Below are positions 1 through 6,583 of a stretch of 29,802 nt of DNA, piece after piece (the stretch's first letter is position 1; every line of letters begins with the position of its first letter). A program made the position numbers and the translations under genes. The notes under the pieces are model-generated. The model was not told where the DNA came from. It did no database searches and was given only the letters and a program-made list of their open reading frames with translations. This DNA comes from an uncultured Clostridia bacterium (GTDB lineage: Bacteria; Bacillota; Clostridia; Christensenellales; Aristaeellaceae): the NCBI GenBank assembly GCA_934631025.1, contig CAKTXR010000030.1, positions 1-29,802 on the forward strand, given 5' to 3'.

Positions 1-177
1 AGTGAGAAGCATCTGTCGCTCAGGATTGATGAGGAGCTTTTGCGCCGATTTGACTATGTGGCCAGATATGACGATCGCTCCATGAATGGCCTGATGCTGT
101 CTATGATTAAAAAGTGCATTGTAGAGTTTGAAAAGGAACATGGCCGGATTGAACTGCCGGAAGAAAAAGAGGACTGA
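1..177 (+). CDS. Ribbon-helix-helix (Arc-type) protein, C-terminal part
   Basis: The window opens inside a reading frame that continues to a TGA at 175-177, giving 58 visible residues. The segment LSLRIDEELLRRFDYVA, followed by a helix and a basic helix ending KKCIVEFEKEHG, has the beta-strand, helix, helix pattern of Arc/MetJ-type ribbon-helix-helix DNA-binding domains, with alternating residues in the strand (L-S-L-R-I). Such proteins are dimeric DNA binders and are often small repressors or antitoxins. The start codon lies upstream of the window, so total length and any N-terminal partner are unknown. No toxin-like gene follows: the next gene is convergent. The family call is fairly safe and the role is unknown. 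Confidence 0.6.
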   Translation, partial: SEKHLSLRIDEELLRRFDYVARYDDRSMNGLMLSMIKKCIVEFEKEHGRIELPEEKED

Positions 178-231
178 AGCGCATCTCTGCTGAAAGACAG
201 GCTTGCGTGAGAAGGCTCTCCCCAAAACCCA

Positions 232-240
232 TGTGGATAA
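232..240 (-). promoter_or_regulatory. DnaA-box match (TTATCCACA)
   Basis: The plus strand reads TGTGGATAA, so the minus strand holds the exact consensus DnaA box TTATCCACA. It lies in the short gap between the RHH gene and the GH39 gene. One exact 9-mer is expected by chance about 0.2 times in a window this size, so chance is not excluded. Confidence 0.35.
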
Positions 241-244
241 ATGC

Positions 245-297
245 AAAAAAATCCGCCGTCTCCATCCGATTTTCACGTCGGGCGGGACGGCGGATTT
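245..297 (-). terminator. Rho-independent terminator of the GH39 operon
   Basis: A perfect 12-bp stem pairs AAATCCGCCGTC (249-260) with GACGGCGGATTT (286-297). On the minus strand it runs into a T tract (plus-strand A run 245-250). It lies just past the GH39 stop codon. It may also slow transcripts of the convergent RHH gene, but the plus-strand T tract is poor. Confidence 0.85.
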
Positions 298-299
298 AC

Positions 300-308
300 T
301 TATTCACA
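300..308 (+). promoter_or_regulatory. Second DnaA-box-like site (TTATTCACA)
   Basis: TTATTCACA fits the relaxed TTATNCACA DnaA-box consensus and lies 59 bases from the exact box at 232-240, in the opposite orientation. It could equally be chance. Confidence 0.25.
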
Positions 309-319
309 GATATTTTGGC

Positions 320-1666
320 TTACAGCGGCGCGGACTCGATGAGACAGGTGCCCAGCCGCGGCAGCTTGAGATAGACGCTGAATTCGTCGGAGGAGACCAG
401 CTCTTCCTTGACGATCTCGTCGTTGTGCGTTTCGTCGAGCAGGCGGAAGGTCAGGCGCAGGCCGTTCTGTCCGGCGGCGTTTTTGAAGGTGAGCTTGACT
501 TCCTTCTCGGCCTCGGCGCTGTCGTCGTCGGTGTAATAGGTGATCATCGCGGCGGTCTTGCCCTCGGACGCGGCGGCGCAGGCGTAGACGTGGGGCTGAT
601 CGCTCTCGGTCCTGACGGCGTGGTCGAGCTTGTAGAGCTGGTTGAACATGCGGAAGGGATAATAGCCCTTGAGCAGATCGCAGACGTAATCGGTGGCGAA
701 CATGCCGTTCATGGCGCAGGGACGCGCGTCATAGTACATGAGCATATCCAGCGGCAGATACTGGCAGGTTTCCATCGTCGCGGCGATGAAGGACGCGCCC
801 TTGAGCGATTTTTCCGCCTTGAGCGAATAGACCCAGTTGTCGCCCTCCCAGCCGCGCACATAGTTCCACTCGTTGAGGATGCTCTCGACGTTTTTCAGGC
901 CGTGCTCGTCGAGTATGCGGCGCGCCTGAAGCGTCATCTTCGCGACGGTTTCCGGCTCCTTGGCGTAGACGTGCCAGGAGAAGAAGTCGATCGGTGCGGC
1001 GAGCTTTTTCAGCAGACCGTCGATCCATTGCTCGTTCAGGCCGCAGCAGGCGGGGCCGCCGATCTTGAGGTGCGGGAAGCACGCCTTGAGGTGCGTCGCG
1101 GTGATATTGAAGAATTCATAGAACTGCTCGGCCGTGCCGCCCCAGCAGCGCTTGTGATCGGAATCGTCGCGATCCAGATCCGGCTCGTTCCAGATCTCCC
1201 AGTAGGGCATATCCATGTGGAAGCCGTCCGCCCAGCCCTCGGTGTAGTGGCGGATGATGTGCTCGCAGATGACCGCCCACTTGTGGAAGTCCTTAGGCGG
1301 GAGGGTGCCGTATTTCTTCGGCCAGTGCTCGATCTTGTTGCCCAGCCGGAAGAAGGGCTTCGTGCCGGCCAGCTCGATGACGCGCATATACTCGTCGGTC
1401 AGGCGGAAATCGTAGGACGCGGGATCGTCGGGATCGGCGTCGAAATTCGGGAAAATGGCGATGATATCGACGGTGTGCTCGCCGCCGTAGGTGGCATAGA
1501 ACGACGCGTCGTGCGTGCGGGCGTAGGGGATGCCGGCTTCCTTATAGGCGGGCAGGTTGGTGATGCGCTGATCGGCGGCGAATTTGTACACAGGGCCGTT
1601 GTTGACGGCGTGCATGGGCTTGACAGCGCCGAGGTTCTGGGCAAAATCAATAACGACATGATCCAT
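320..1666 (-). CDS. GH39-like glycoside hydrolase
   Basis: A 448-residue protein resembling clan A (beta/alpha)8 glycosidases of the GH39 type (beta-xylosidase/alpha-iduronidase group). The clan acid/base signature is in YWEIWNEPD (Glu near residue 161) and the nucleophile signature in ILNEWNY (Glu near residue 266). HGDS-like substrate loops cannot be assigned, so the sugar is unknown. There is no signal peptide, so it probably acts on imported oligosaccharides or glycosides in the cytoplasm. The start at 1666 was chosen over an ATG 21 bases upstream because AAAGGAGC lies about 8 bases before it. It is the second gene of a leftward operon, 51 bases behind a metallophosphoesterase, and is followed by a strong terminator. 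The C-terminal ~100 residues look like a beta-sandwich accessory domain. Confidence 0.75.
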   Translation of the reverse strand: MDHVVIDFAQNLGAVKPMHAVNNGPVYKFAADQRITNLPAYKEAGIPYARTHDASFYATYGGEHTVDIIAIFPNFDADPDDPASYDFRLTDEYMRVIELAGTKPFFRLGNKIEHWPKKYGTLPPKDFHKWAVICEHIIRHYTEGWADGFHMDMPYWEIWNEPDLDRDDSDHKRCWGGTAEQFYEFFNITATHLKACFPHLKIGGPACCGLNEQWIDGLLKKLAAPIDFFSWHVYAKEPETVAKMTLQARRILDEHGLKNVESILNEWNYVRGWEGDNWVYSLKAEKSLKGASFIAATMETCQYLPLDMLMYYDARPCAMNGMFATDYVCDLLKGYYPFRMFNQLYKLDHAVRTESDQPHVYACAAASEGKTAAMITYYTDDDSAEAEKEVKLTFKNAAGQNGLRLTFRLLDETHNDEIVKEELVSSDEFSVYLKLPRLGTCLIESAPL

Positions 1667-1717
1667 AATGACAAAGCTCCTTTGCATATTTATACCGCAC
1701 AGTATGCGGAGAGGAAA

Positions 1718-2788
1718 CTACCAGCGAATCGTGCGATCTGCGCCCGCGCCGTAGCGCACCATGGTCAGACGGCGCTCGGAGGGGGTGAGCACGGCCACGT
1801 CCATCGATATGGGCAGCGCGGCCTGATCGCGCAGCGGTTTGTTCAGGCTGACGTTGGTCGAGCCGGACTGAATCTGCGCGCAGGGCAGGCGGTTGGTCTC
1901 ATTGCCGATCGTCTCGCCCGCGTGGAAGAGGGAATCGTCGTGCATATGGCCGCTCAGGCAGGCGATCAGCCCCGCGCTTTCCGGCGAAGCGGGCAGGGAC
2001 GCGTTCAGCCTGTCGATGCGGCAGGCGGCGTGCGCGTTGAAGGCGGAAAGCAGCGCTTCGGCCTCGTCGCGGTCGTCGATCCAGCCGCACAGCGCGCTGA
2101 CATAGGACTGGGCGGCGCGATCGCCCGTCCACACGCCGATCGTCCAGTCCTTTTCGTCGGTATAGGCGTAATAGAGCGGGACATGGCAGACCAGCAGCGC
2201 CTGATAATCGGTCCTGAGCGCCGTGCCGGCCAGCCATTTGAGCTGCTCGTCGCCGAAAGCCCAGGTGGGCGAGGGGTTCTCGGCGGTCAGATCGGAGCCG
2301 CTGGGCAGCGACAGGACGATTATTCGCACGCGCGCCTGATCGAAGTCGACGGTGTAGTAGGCGCTGTTTCCCGAGTACTTTGCCGCGCCGCGGTCAAAGC
2401 CGCGCGATATGCTCTGCCAGAAATCAGCCTTGAAGAAATCGGTGCCGACTCCGTCGTGATTGCCGTTGACCGGCAGCAGCGGGCACGGCCAGAGCGACGA
2501 AATGCGCGCGAACAGCCCGCGGATGATCGCATGGATGGTCTCGTTGGACGCGTGCTCCTCGCGCCCCAGCATGGCGAGATTGTCGCCCAGCGCGATGACC
2601 GCGTCGGCGCGGACGGCCTTTGACAGCGCTTCCATGGCCTCGAAGAAGGCCAGCGTTATCGGCGCGTCCAGCGAGCGCGTGTGCAGATCGGTGAATATCG
2701 GAAAGACGAGCGTGTCGCTCCGGCGCAGCGCGTCGATTCTCTGGCGGACGCGTTCGGCCTCGGCGGCATATTGAGATGCGGATTCCAT
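1718..2788 (-). CDS. Calcineurin-like metallophosphoesterase
   Basis: A 356-residue protein with the full set of binuclear metallophosphoesterase motifs: TDLH (residues 33-36), LGDN (67-70), GNHD (109-112), a CHVP histidine mid-protein and SGHMH toward the C-terminus. It is expected to hydrolyse a phosphomonoester or phosphodiester in the cytoplasm; the substrate cannot be read from the sequence. No signal peptide or transmembrane segment is evident. The start at 2788 has an excellent GGAGGAG 7 bases upstream. It is the first gene of a leftward operon with the GH39-like gene, driven by the promoter at 2824-2852. The pairing suggests that it acts on a product or relative of the glycosidase substrate, but that is inference only. 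Confidence 0.8.
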   Translation of the reverse strand: MESASQYAAEAERVRQRIDALRRSDTLVFPIFTDLHTRSLDAPITLAFFEAMEALSKAVRADAVIALGDNLAMLGREEHASNETIHAIIRGLFARISSLWPCPLLPVNGNHDGVGTDFFKADFWQSISRGFDRGAAKYSGNSAYYTVDFDQARVRIIVLSLPSGSDLTAENPSPTWAFGDEQLKWLAGTALRTDYQALLVCHVPLYYAYTDEKDWTIGVWTGDRAAQSYVSALCGWIDDRDEAEALLSAFNAHAACRIDRLNASLPASPESAGLIACLSGHMHDDSLFHAGETIGNETNRLPCAQIQSGSTNVSLNKPLRDQAALPISMDVAVLTPSERRLTMVRYGAGADRTIRW

Positions 2789-2823
2789 AAGGACTCCTCC
2801 TGAAGTGTAAAATATCTAACGGG

Positions 2824-2852
2824 AGTATAACATACAGCGCGGGGCTTTGCAA
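2824..2852 (-). promoter_or_regulatory. Sigma-A promoter of the metallophosphoesterase-GH39 operon
   Basis: On the minus strand TTGCAA (2852-2847) is separated by 17 bases from TATACT (2829-2824). A TG one base before the -10 makes it an extended -10. It lies about 35 bases before the metallophosphoesterase start. Confidence 0.7.
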
Positions 2853-2945
2853 TAAGGCGGTGAAAATAAAGTGATGAGAACGGGATGGCGGTTCAGGAGG
2901 GGACTGCGGATCGACATGAAAACAGCCTGTCCGGCGCGGCGGCGA

Positions 2946-2975
2946 TTGACAGACGGGCGCGGAGGGTGCTATAAT
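2946..2975 (+). promoter_or_regulatory. Strong sigma-A promoter of the MATE gene
   Basis: Exact TTGACA (2946-2951) and exact TATAAT (2970-2975) are separated by 18 bases, with a TGC just before the -10 (extended -10). The predicted transcript would start near 2982, leaving a leader of roughly 67 bases before the MATE start codon. Confidence 0.85.
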
Positions 2976-2998
2976 TGTCCCATAACAGACGATATTGA

Positions 2999-3067
2999 AT
3001 GCGCCGCCGCTCGCTTCTGCGCGGGCGCGTTTTTTGCGGAGGATATATATGGAAAAGCCCGCTATGA
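2999..3067 (+). CDS. Possible 22-residue leader peptide of the MATE gene
   Basis: An ATG at 2999 opens a 22-codon frame beginning M-R-R-R and carrying five arginines in its first ten residues (MRRRSLLRGR). It passes through the terminator-like hairpin and ends at 3067, overlapping the MATE start codon out of frame. No good Shine-Dalgarno precedes it, and it would begin only about 17 bases after the predicted transcript start, so translation is uncertain. If translated, ribosome progress could control the hairpin or the MATE ribosome site. Confidence 0.25.
   Translation: MRRRSLLRGRVFCGGYIWKSPL
3001..3035 (+). terminator. Terminator-like hairpin (attenuator) in the MATE leader
   Basis: GCGCC (3001-3005) pairs with GGCGC (3024-3028). 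Inside, a 2x2 mismatch and three more G-C pairs surround an 8-base loop. Six Ts follow (3030-3035), and the GGAGG ribosome site begins three bases later. A terminator placed between promoter and start codon suggests conditional read-through. Confidence 0.5.
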
Positions 3068-4461
3068 AATCACAAGCCCTGAGCACCCGCGCGCTGCTGG
3101 CGCTGATCTGCGCGCTGGCCTGGCCGACCATCGTTGAGGAAGCGCTGGCCACGGTCGTGCAGTACGCCGATTCGGCCATGGTGGGGCGCATCGGCGCGCA
3201 CGCGTCGGCGGCCGTCGGATTGACTACGACAATGACGTGGCTGGTCAATTCGCCGATGTTCGCGCTGGGCGTGGGCGTTGTGGCCTGCATTGCGCGCGCC
3301 GTCGGGGCGAAGAATTACGATCTGGCCCGGCGCATTGCGGCGCAGTCTGTTATTATGACGGCCGTTGTGGGCGCGGCGCTGGGCGCGATTACGCTCGCCA
3401 TCAGTCCGTTCCTGCCCGCGTGGCTGGGCGCGGAGGAATCGCTGAGACGGGACGGCAGTCTGTATTTCGCCATTGTGTGCGCGCCCATGCCCTTCCGCGC
3501 GGCAGTGATCCTATTCGGCGCGGCGCTGCGGGCCAGCGGCGATACGCGCACGCCCATGGCGATCAGCGCGGGCATGAATCTGCTCAATGTGATCCTCAAT
3601 TTCCTGCTGATCTACGCGGCGCGCACTGTGTCGGTGCTCGGGCTGACGTTCACGATGCCCGGCGCGGGCTGGGGCGTGGAAGGCGCGGCGGTGGCCTCGG
3701 CCATCTCGTACACGGCGGGCGGCATAGCGATGTTCGTTGCGCTGCGCAGGAACGCCATGGTGTCGCCAAAGGGGCTTTCTCTGCGGCTGGACAAGGCGGC
3801 GATGACGCCCTGCCTGCGCATCGGCCTGCCGGTGGCGATGCAGCGCATGGCTTCCTGCATGGGGCAGGTGGTGTTCTCCGCGCTGGTGACCTCGCTGGGC
3901 ACCGTGGCGCTGGCGACGCACTCCCTGGCCATCACGGCGGAGCAGGCGTTCTATATCCCCGGCTACGGGATGCAGGCTGCTGCGTCGACGCTGGCCGGCC
4001 AGTCGCTGGGCGAGGGCGACGAGAAAAAGCTCAGGCGCATATCGCTGCTGATTACGCTCATGGCCACGGGCGTTATGGCGGTGGCCGGCGCGGTGCTCTT
4101 CGCCATTCCCGCGCAGATGATGGGCCTGTTTACCAACGATCCGGCGGTCATCGCGGGCGGCGTGACGGTGCTGCGCATCGTGGCGGTGTCCGAGCCGATA
4201 TTCGGAATGTCGATCATACTGGAGGGCGTGTTCAACGGCGTGGGCGATACGAAAGCGCCGTTCGTCATCGCGCTGGTCGGCATGTGGGGCGTGCGCATTG
4301 TGTCCACGGCGATCTGCGTCAAGCTGCTCCATCTCGGCCTGAACGCCGTGTGGGTGTGCATGGTGGCCGACAACGTGACGCGCGGCATTCTGCTGGCGAT
4401 CCGCTATGTGCGCGGAACGTGGCGCAAGGGGTTGTTCGAGGAGACGGCGCAGTCGGCCTGA
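3049..4461 (+). CDS. MATE family multidrug/metabolite exporter
   Basis: A 470-residue, very hydrophobic protein with about 12 predicted membrane segments in two similar halves. MATE-type features include the opening segment ALAWPTIVEEALATVVQYAD and the loop VGRIGAHASAAVGLT, mirrored in the second half by LGTVALATHSLAI. MATE proteins export cationic drugs or metabolites by Na+ or H+ antiport at the cytoplasmic membrane. Length fits the family (450-480). The start at 3049 was chosen over an upstream in-frame ATG at 2995 because GGAGG sits about 7 bases before it. It stands alone on its strand, with its own strong promoter and a hairpin-containing leader, so exporter expression is probably conditional. 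The substrate is unknown. Confidence 0.88.
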   Translation: MEKPAMKSQALSTRALLALICALAWPTIVEEALATVVQYADSAMVGRIGAHASAAVGLTTTMTWLVNSPMFALGVGVVACIARAVGAKNYDLARRIAAQSVIMTAVVGAALGAITLAISPFLPAWLGAEESLRRDGSLYFAIVCAPMPFRAAVILFGAALRASGDTRTPMAISAGMNLLNVILNFLLIYAARTVSVLGLTFTMPGAGWGVEGAAVASAISYTAGGIAMFVALRRNAMVSPKGLSLRLDKAAMTPCLRIGLPVAMQRMASCMGQVVFSALVTSLGTVALATHSLAITAEQAFYIPGYGMQAAASTLAGQSLGEGDEKKLRRISLLITLMATGVMAVAGAVLFAIPAQMMGLFTNDPAVIAGGVTVLRIVAVSEPIFGMSIILEGVFNGVGDTKAPFVIALVGMWGVRIVSTAICVKLLHLGLNAVWVCMVADNVTRGILLAIRYVRGTWRKGLFEETAQSA

Positions 4462-4785
4462 GCAGAGCAGTCCTGTATCGGGCAATTTGAAGGGAGACGG
4501 CGTTTGCCGGACGCGGCTTCGGCCCGTGAGCGTCTGCCGTCGGTATGATGCGCTTATCTGCTGGAAACGATGAGACTGCTGGAAGGGCGTTCAAGCTGTT
4601 GCCGGTGGCAATGGATGCGTTTGATTTCCCATGCGAGTGCTGTCATTACATCAATTATGCGCCGGATTCAACGGGCGCGTGAACGGGGATTGCAAGCGGC
4701 TGTCAATCCGGCGGCTTCGGAAATTGGCTGGCGAGGGGGCGGCGTTGTGAGCCGTCTGCCGAGACGGGCGCGTATAAAATAGAAA
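4462..4785 (+). other. Gene-free stretch after the MATE gene
   Basis: I see no convincing gene here. Just past the MATE stop, GACGGC (4496-4501) can pair with GCCGTC (4535-4540), with an inner GACGC/GCGTC pairing and a GGC-TTC-GGCC tip. This folds compactly but lacks a T tract, so a terminator call is weak. A short frame at 4570-4782 has no ribosome site and no recognisable similarity. Confidence 0.4.
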
Positions 4786-4819
4786 AGACGCAGGATATTG
4801 CGTGTAATATCCTGCGTCT
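4773..4819 (-). terminator. Terminator of the antiporter gene
   Basis: A perfect 14-bp stem joins AGACGCAGGATATT (4786-4799) and AATATCCTGCGTCT (4806-4819) over a 6-base loop. On the minus strand it is followed by a T-rich tract (TTTTCTATTTTAT). It serves the leftward antiporter gene and may also catch read-through from the MATE gene on the other strand. Confidence 0.8.
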
Positions 4820-4944
4820 GCGGTTTATTGGGGAGCCGGAGCGCACCTGAAAGAATCCACGGATGGCAACGGCGGATTTCAGCCTGAACTGACGAAAAAT
4901 CTACAGGCGCTTGAGACCTTCCTTCTTCAGACGCGCTTTGGACT

Positions 4945-6402
4945 TCAGCCGGAAAAACGCGCGCTGTTTTCGTTCGGATCCGCGTCGGTGTCCAGACGGC
5001 GGCGGGCCGAGAAGAGCCGGTTGACGCTCAGACCCTCGGGATCGAGCAGCTCGGGGTCGTCGTCCTCGCGCGAAATGCCGGGCAGCGGAACCTCGGGCGC
5101 ATAGGCCGGCGCGGCGGTTGCCTTTTTCGCGCTGAAGTAGGCCTCGCTGGGCACGCTGTACTCGCGGTTCTCGGCGACTTCGTCCTCGGAGCGGTCGGGT
5201 TTCGCGCCGCTGGGAATGGCGCCGGCCAGGTGCATGGACAGCTTGGCGGCGGCGGGGCCGACCATCTCGTACAGCACGGACGAGGACAGTATGATCGTCG
5301 AGAGCAGGCTGCCCAGATCGCCCGAGAGGATGCGTTCGCCCAGAGCGGCCAGACCGATGGCCACGCCGGCCTGCGGAATCAGCGCCAGCCCGAGATAGCG
5401 GCGGATGGGCTTCGAGCGGCCGGTCATGACCGCGCCTGCCGTCGCGCCCAGATACTTGCCGGCGATGCGGACGAGGAAATAGCCCACGCCGATGACGCCG
5501 GCGCTGGTGAGCGCGTTCACATTCAGCCGCATGCCCGAGACGACGAAGAACAGCGTCAATATGGGCGGGGAGAAGCTGTCGACCTGATCGAAGAGCGGCT
5601 TTTTCGAGATGTTGGTGTGGACGGTGCCGAACACCATGCAGGACAGAAGCGGCGACACGTCGAAGGCGGCGCACAGGCCGGAGAGCGTCAGCAGCAGGAT
5701 TACCACCAGCAGCAGATGGTTGTAATCCGACTTGACGCGGCGCATCAGCATATTGAGCAGCAGCGCGCAGAGAGCGCCCAGCACGAGCGCCGCGACGTTA
5801 TAGACGATGGGCAGCACCACGTCGGCGGCGCTGAAGCCGCCCTGACTGCCCATCAGCTCGGCCAGCGTGGCGCACACGCTGAAGGCCAGCAGCGAGACGG
5901 CGTCGTCCAGCGCGACGACTTGCAGCACCGTGTCGACGAATTCGCCCTTTGCCTTGTACTGGCGGATGGTCATCAGCGTCGAGGCGGGGGCTGTGGCCGA
6001 GGCGATCGCGCCCAGCAGCAGCGAGAAGGGAACGTCCAGATGGAATATGAAGATCATGGCCAGCGTGACGGCGACGGCGGCCACCAGCGCCTCCATGACC
6101 GTGAGGATGATGATCTTCGAGCCGCTGCTCTTGATCGTTTCCCACTTGAAGTATTTGCCGGTGCCGAAGGCGATCAGCGCCAGCGCCGCGTCGGTCAGGA
6201 AGGACATGCTGCTGACCATGTCCTTGGGAATCAGGCCGGTGACATAGGGGCCGATGATGATGCCCGAGATGATGTAGCCGGTGACGTTGGGCAGCTTGAG
6301 CAGCTTGGCGACGCGCGAAAGCCCGAAGGCGGCCAGCAGCATGAGCGCGAGCCGTATGAGCACGAGCGACTGGGTGTTGAGTGAGGAGAAGAACGTGGAC
6401 AT
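4945..6402 (-). CDS. Cation:proton antiporter (CPA2/KefB-like membrane domain)
   Basis: A 485-residue protein with about 12 hydrophobic segments covering residues ~10-390, matching the Na+/H+ exchanger fold. Characteristic stretches include NVTGYIISGIIIGPYV in the third segment, ATAPASTLMTIRQYKAKG, and VVALDDAVSLLAF, whose Asp pair is the usual ion-binding position. The ~90-residue hydrophilic tail is rich in charge and has no TrkA-N or TrkA-C (RCK) domain, so it is not a full Kef channel. It probably exchanges Na+ or K+ for H+ at the membrane. The start at 6402 is preceded by GGAGG at 8 bases; an upstream ATG at 6438 lacks one. It is divergent from a LysR-type regulator with back-to-back promoters, so control by that regulator is likely but inferred. 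Confidence 0.85.
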   Translation of the reverse strand: MSTFFSSLNTQSLVLIRLALMLLAAFGLSRVAKLLKLPNVTGYIISGIIIGPYVTGLIPKDMVSSMSFLTDAALALIAFGTGKYFKWETIKSSGSKIIILTVMEALVAAVAVTLAMIFIFHLDVPFSLLLGAIASATAPASTLMTIRQYKAKGEFVDTVLQVVALDDAVSLLAFSVCATLAELMGSQGGFSAADVVLPIVYNVAALVLGALCALLLNMLMRRVKSDYNHLLLVVILLLTLSGLCAAFDVSPLLSCMVFGTVHTNISKKPLFDQVDSFSPPILTLFFVVSGMRLNVNALTSAGVIGVGYFLVRIAGKYLGATAGAVMTGRSKPIRRYLGLALIPQAGVAIGLAALGERILSGDLGSLLSTIILSSSVLYEMVGPAAAKLSMHLAGAIPSGAKPDRSEDEVAENREYSVPSEAYFSAKKATAAPAYAPEVPLPGISREDDDPELLDPEGLSVNRLFSARRRLDTDADPNENSARFSG

Positions 6403-6439
6403 GGCAAAGACCTCCAGGAAAAAAATAAAAGGCGGCATT

Positions 6440-6468
6440 CCGAAATGAAAGCGAGTTTTTCATTCCGG
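6440..6468 (-). promoter_or_regulatory. Hairpin in the antiporter 5' leader
   Basis: CCGAAATGAAA (6440-6450) and TTTCATTCCGG (6458-6468) form an 11-bp stem with one non-canonical position, over a 7-base loop. It lies between the antiporter promoter and its ribosome site. A T-rich run follows about 9 bases later on the minus strand, so it is not a textbook terminator but could affect read-through or translation. Confidence 0.4.
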
Positions 6469-6499
6469 CCGGCTGCATGGAATCTCAGGTGATGCGATG

Positions 6500-6528
6500 A
6501 TTATACGAGCGTTAAACGAGAAAATCAA
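6500..6528 (-). promoter_or_regulatory. Promoter of the antiporter gene
   Basis: On the minus strand TTGATT (6528-6523), a 17-base spacer and exact TATAAT (6505-6500). The spacer contains the small palindrome CGTTAAACG (6510-6518), a possible regulator contact. Confidence 0.7.
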
Positions 6529-6537
6529 ATTACACTT

Positions 6538-6567
6538 TTGAATCGTATGATAAATCTGATTTATAAT
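6538..6567 (+). promoter_or_regulatory. Promoter of the LysR-type regulator gene
   Basis: TTGAAT (6538-6543), an 18-base spacer and exact TATAAT (6562-6567), 16 bases before the regulator's start codon. Its -35 is 9 bases from the divergent antiporter -35. Confidence 0.65.
6550..6564. promoter_or_regulatory. Palindromic LysR-type operator (T-N11-A)
   Basis: ATAAATCTGATTTAT is a perfect 7-1-7 palindrome and contains the T-N11-A spacing typical of LysR-family binding sites. It overlaps the -10 of the regulator's own promoter, which fits autorepression plus control of the divergent antiporter gene. Confidence 0.6.
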
Positions 6568-6583
6568 AGAGAGAGGCGGGAAT

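Noticed and set aside
1..320. oriC in the left gap because of two DnaA-like boxes
   Set aside because: Only two boxes and no AT-rich unwinding region or dnaA/dnaN genes; not enough for an origin.
203..2623. An 806-residue open frame on the plus strand opposite the metallophosphoesterase and GH39 genes
   Set aside because: It is antisense to two genes with clear motifs, has no ribosome site and has low-complexity composition typical of GC-rich shadow frames.
4901..5000. Possible frameshift at the C-terminus of the antiporter (another frame continues with a basic tail, ARLKKEGLKRL)
   Set aside because: The main frame already ends naturally after a hydrophilic tail, and no conserved feature requires the alternative end. 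One sequence cannot decide this.
5230..6384. Long plus-strand frame opposite the antiporter gene
   Set aside because: The composition is rich in Asp, Gln, His and Arg, with no recognisable domain. It mirrors the membrane protein on the other strand.
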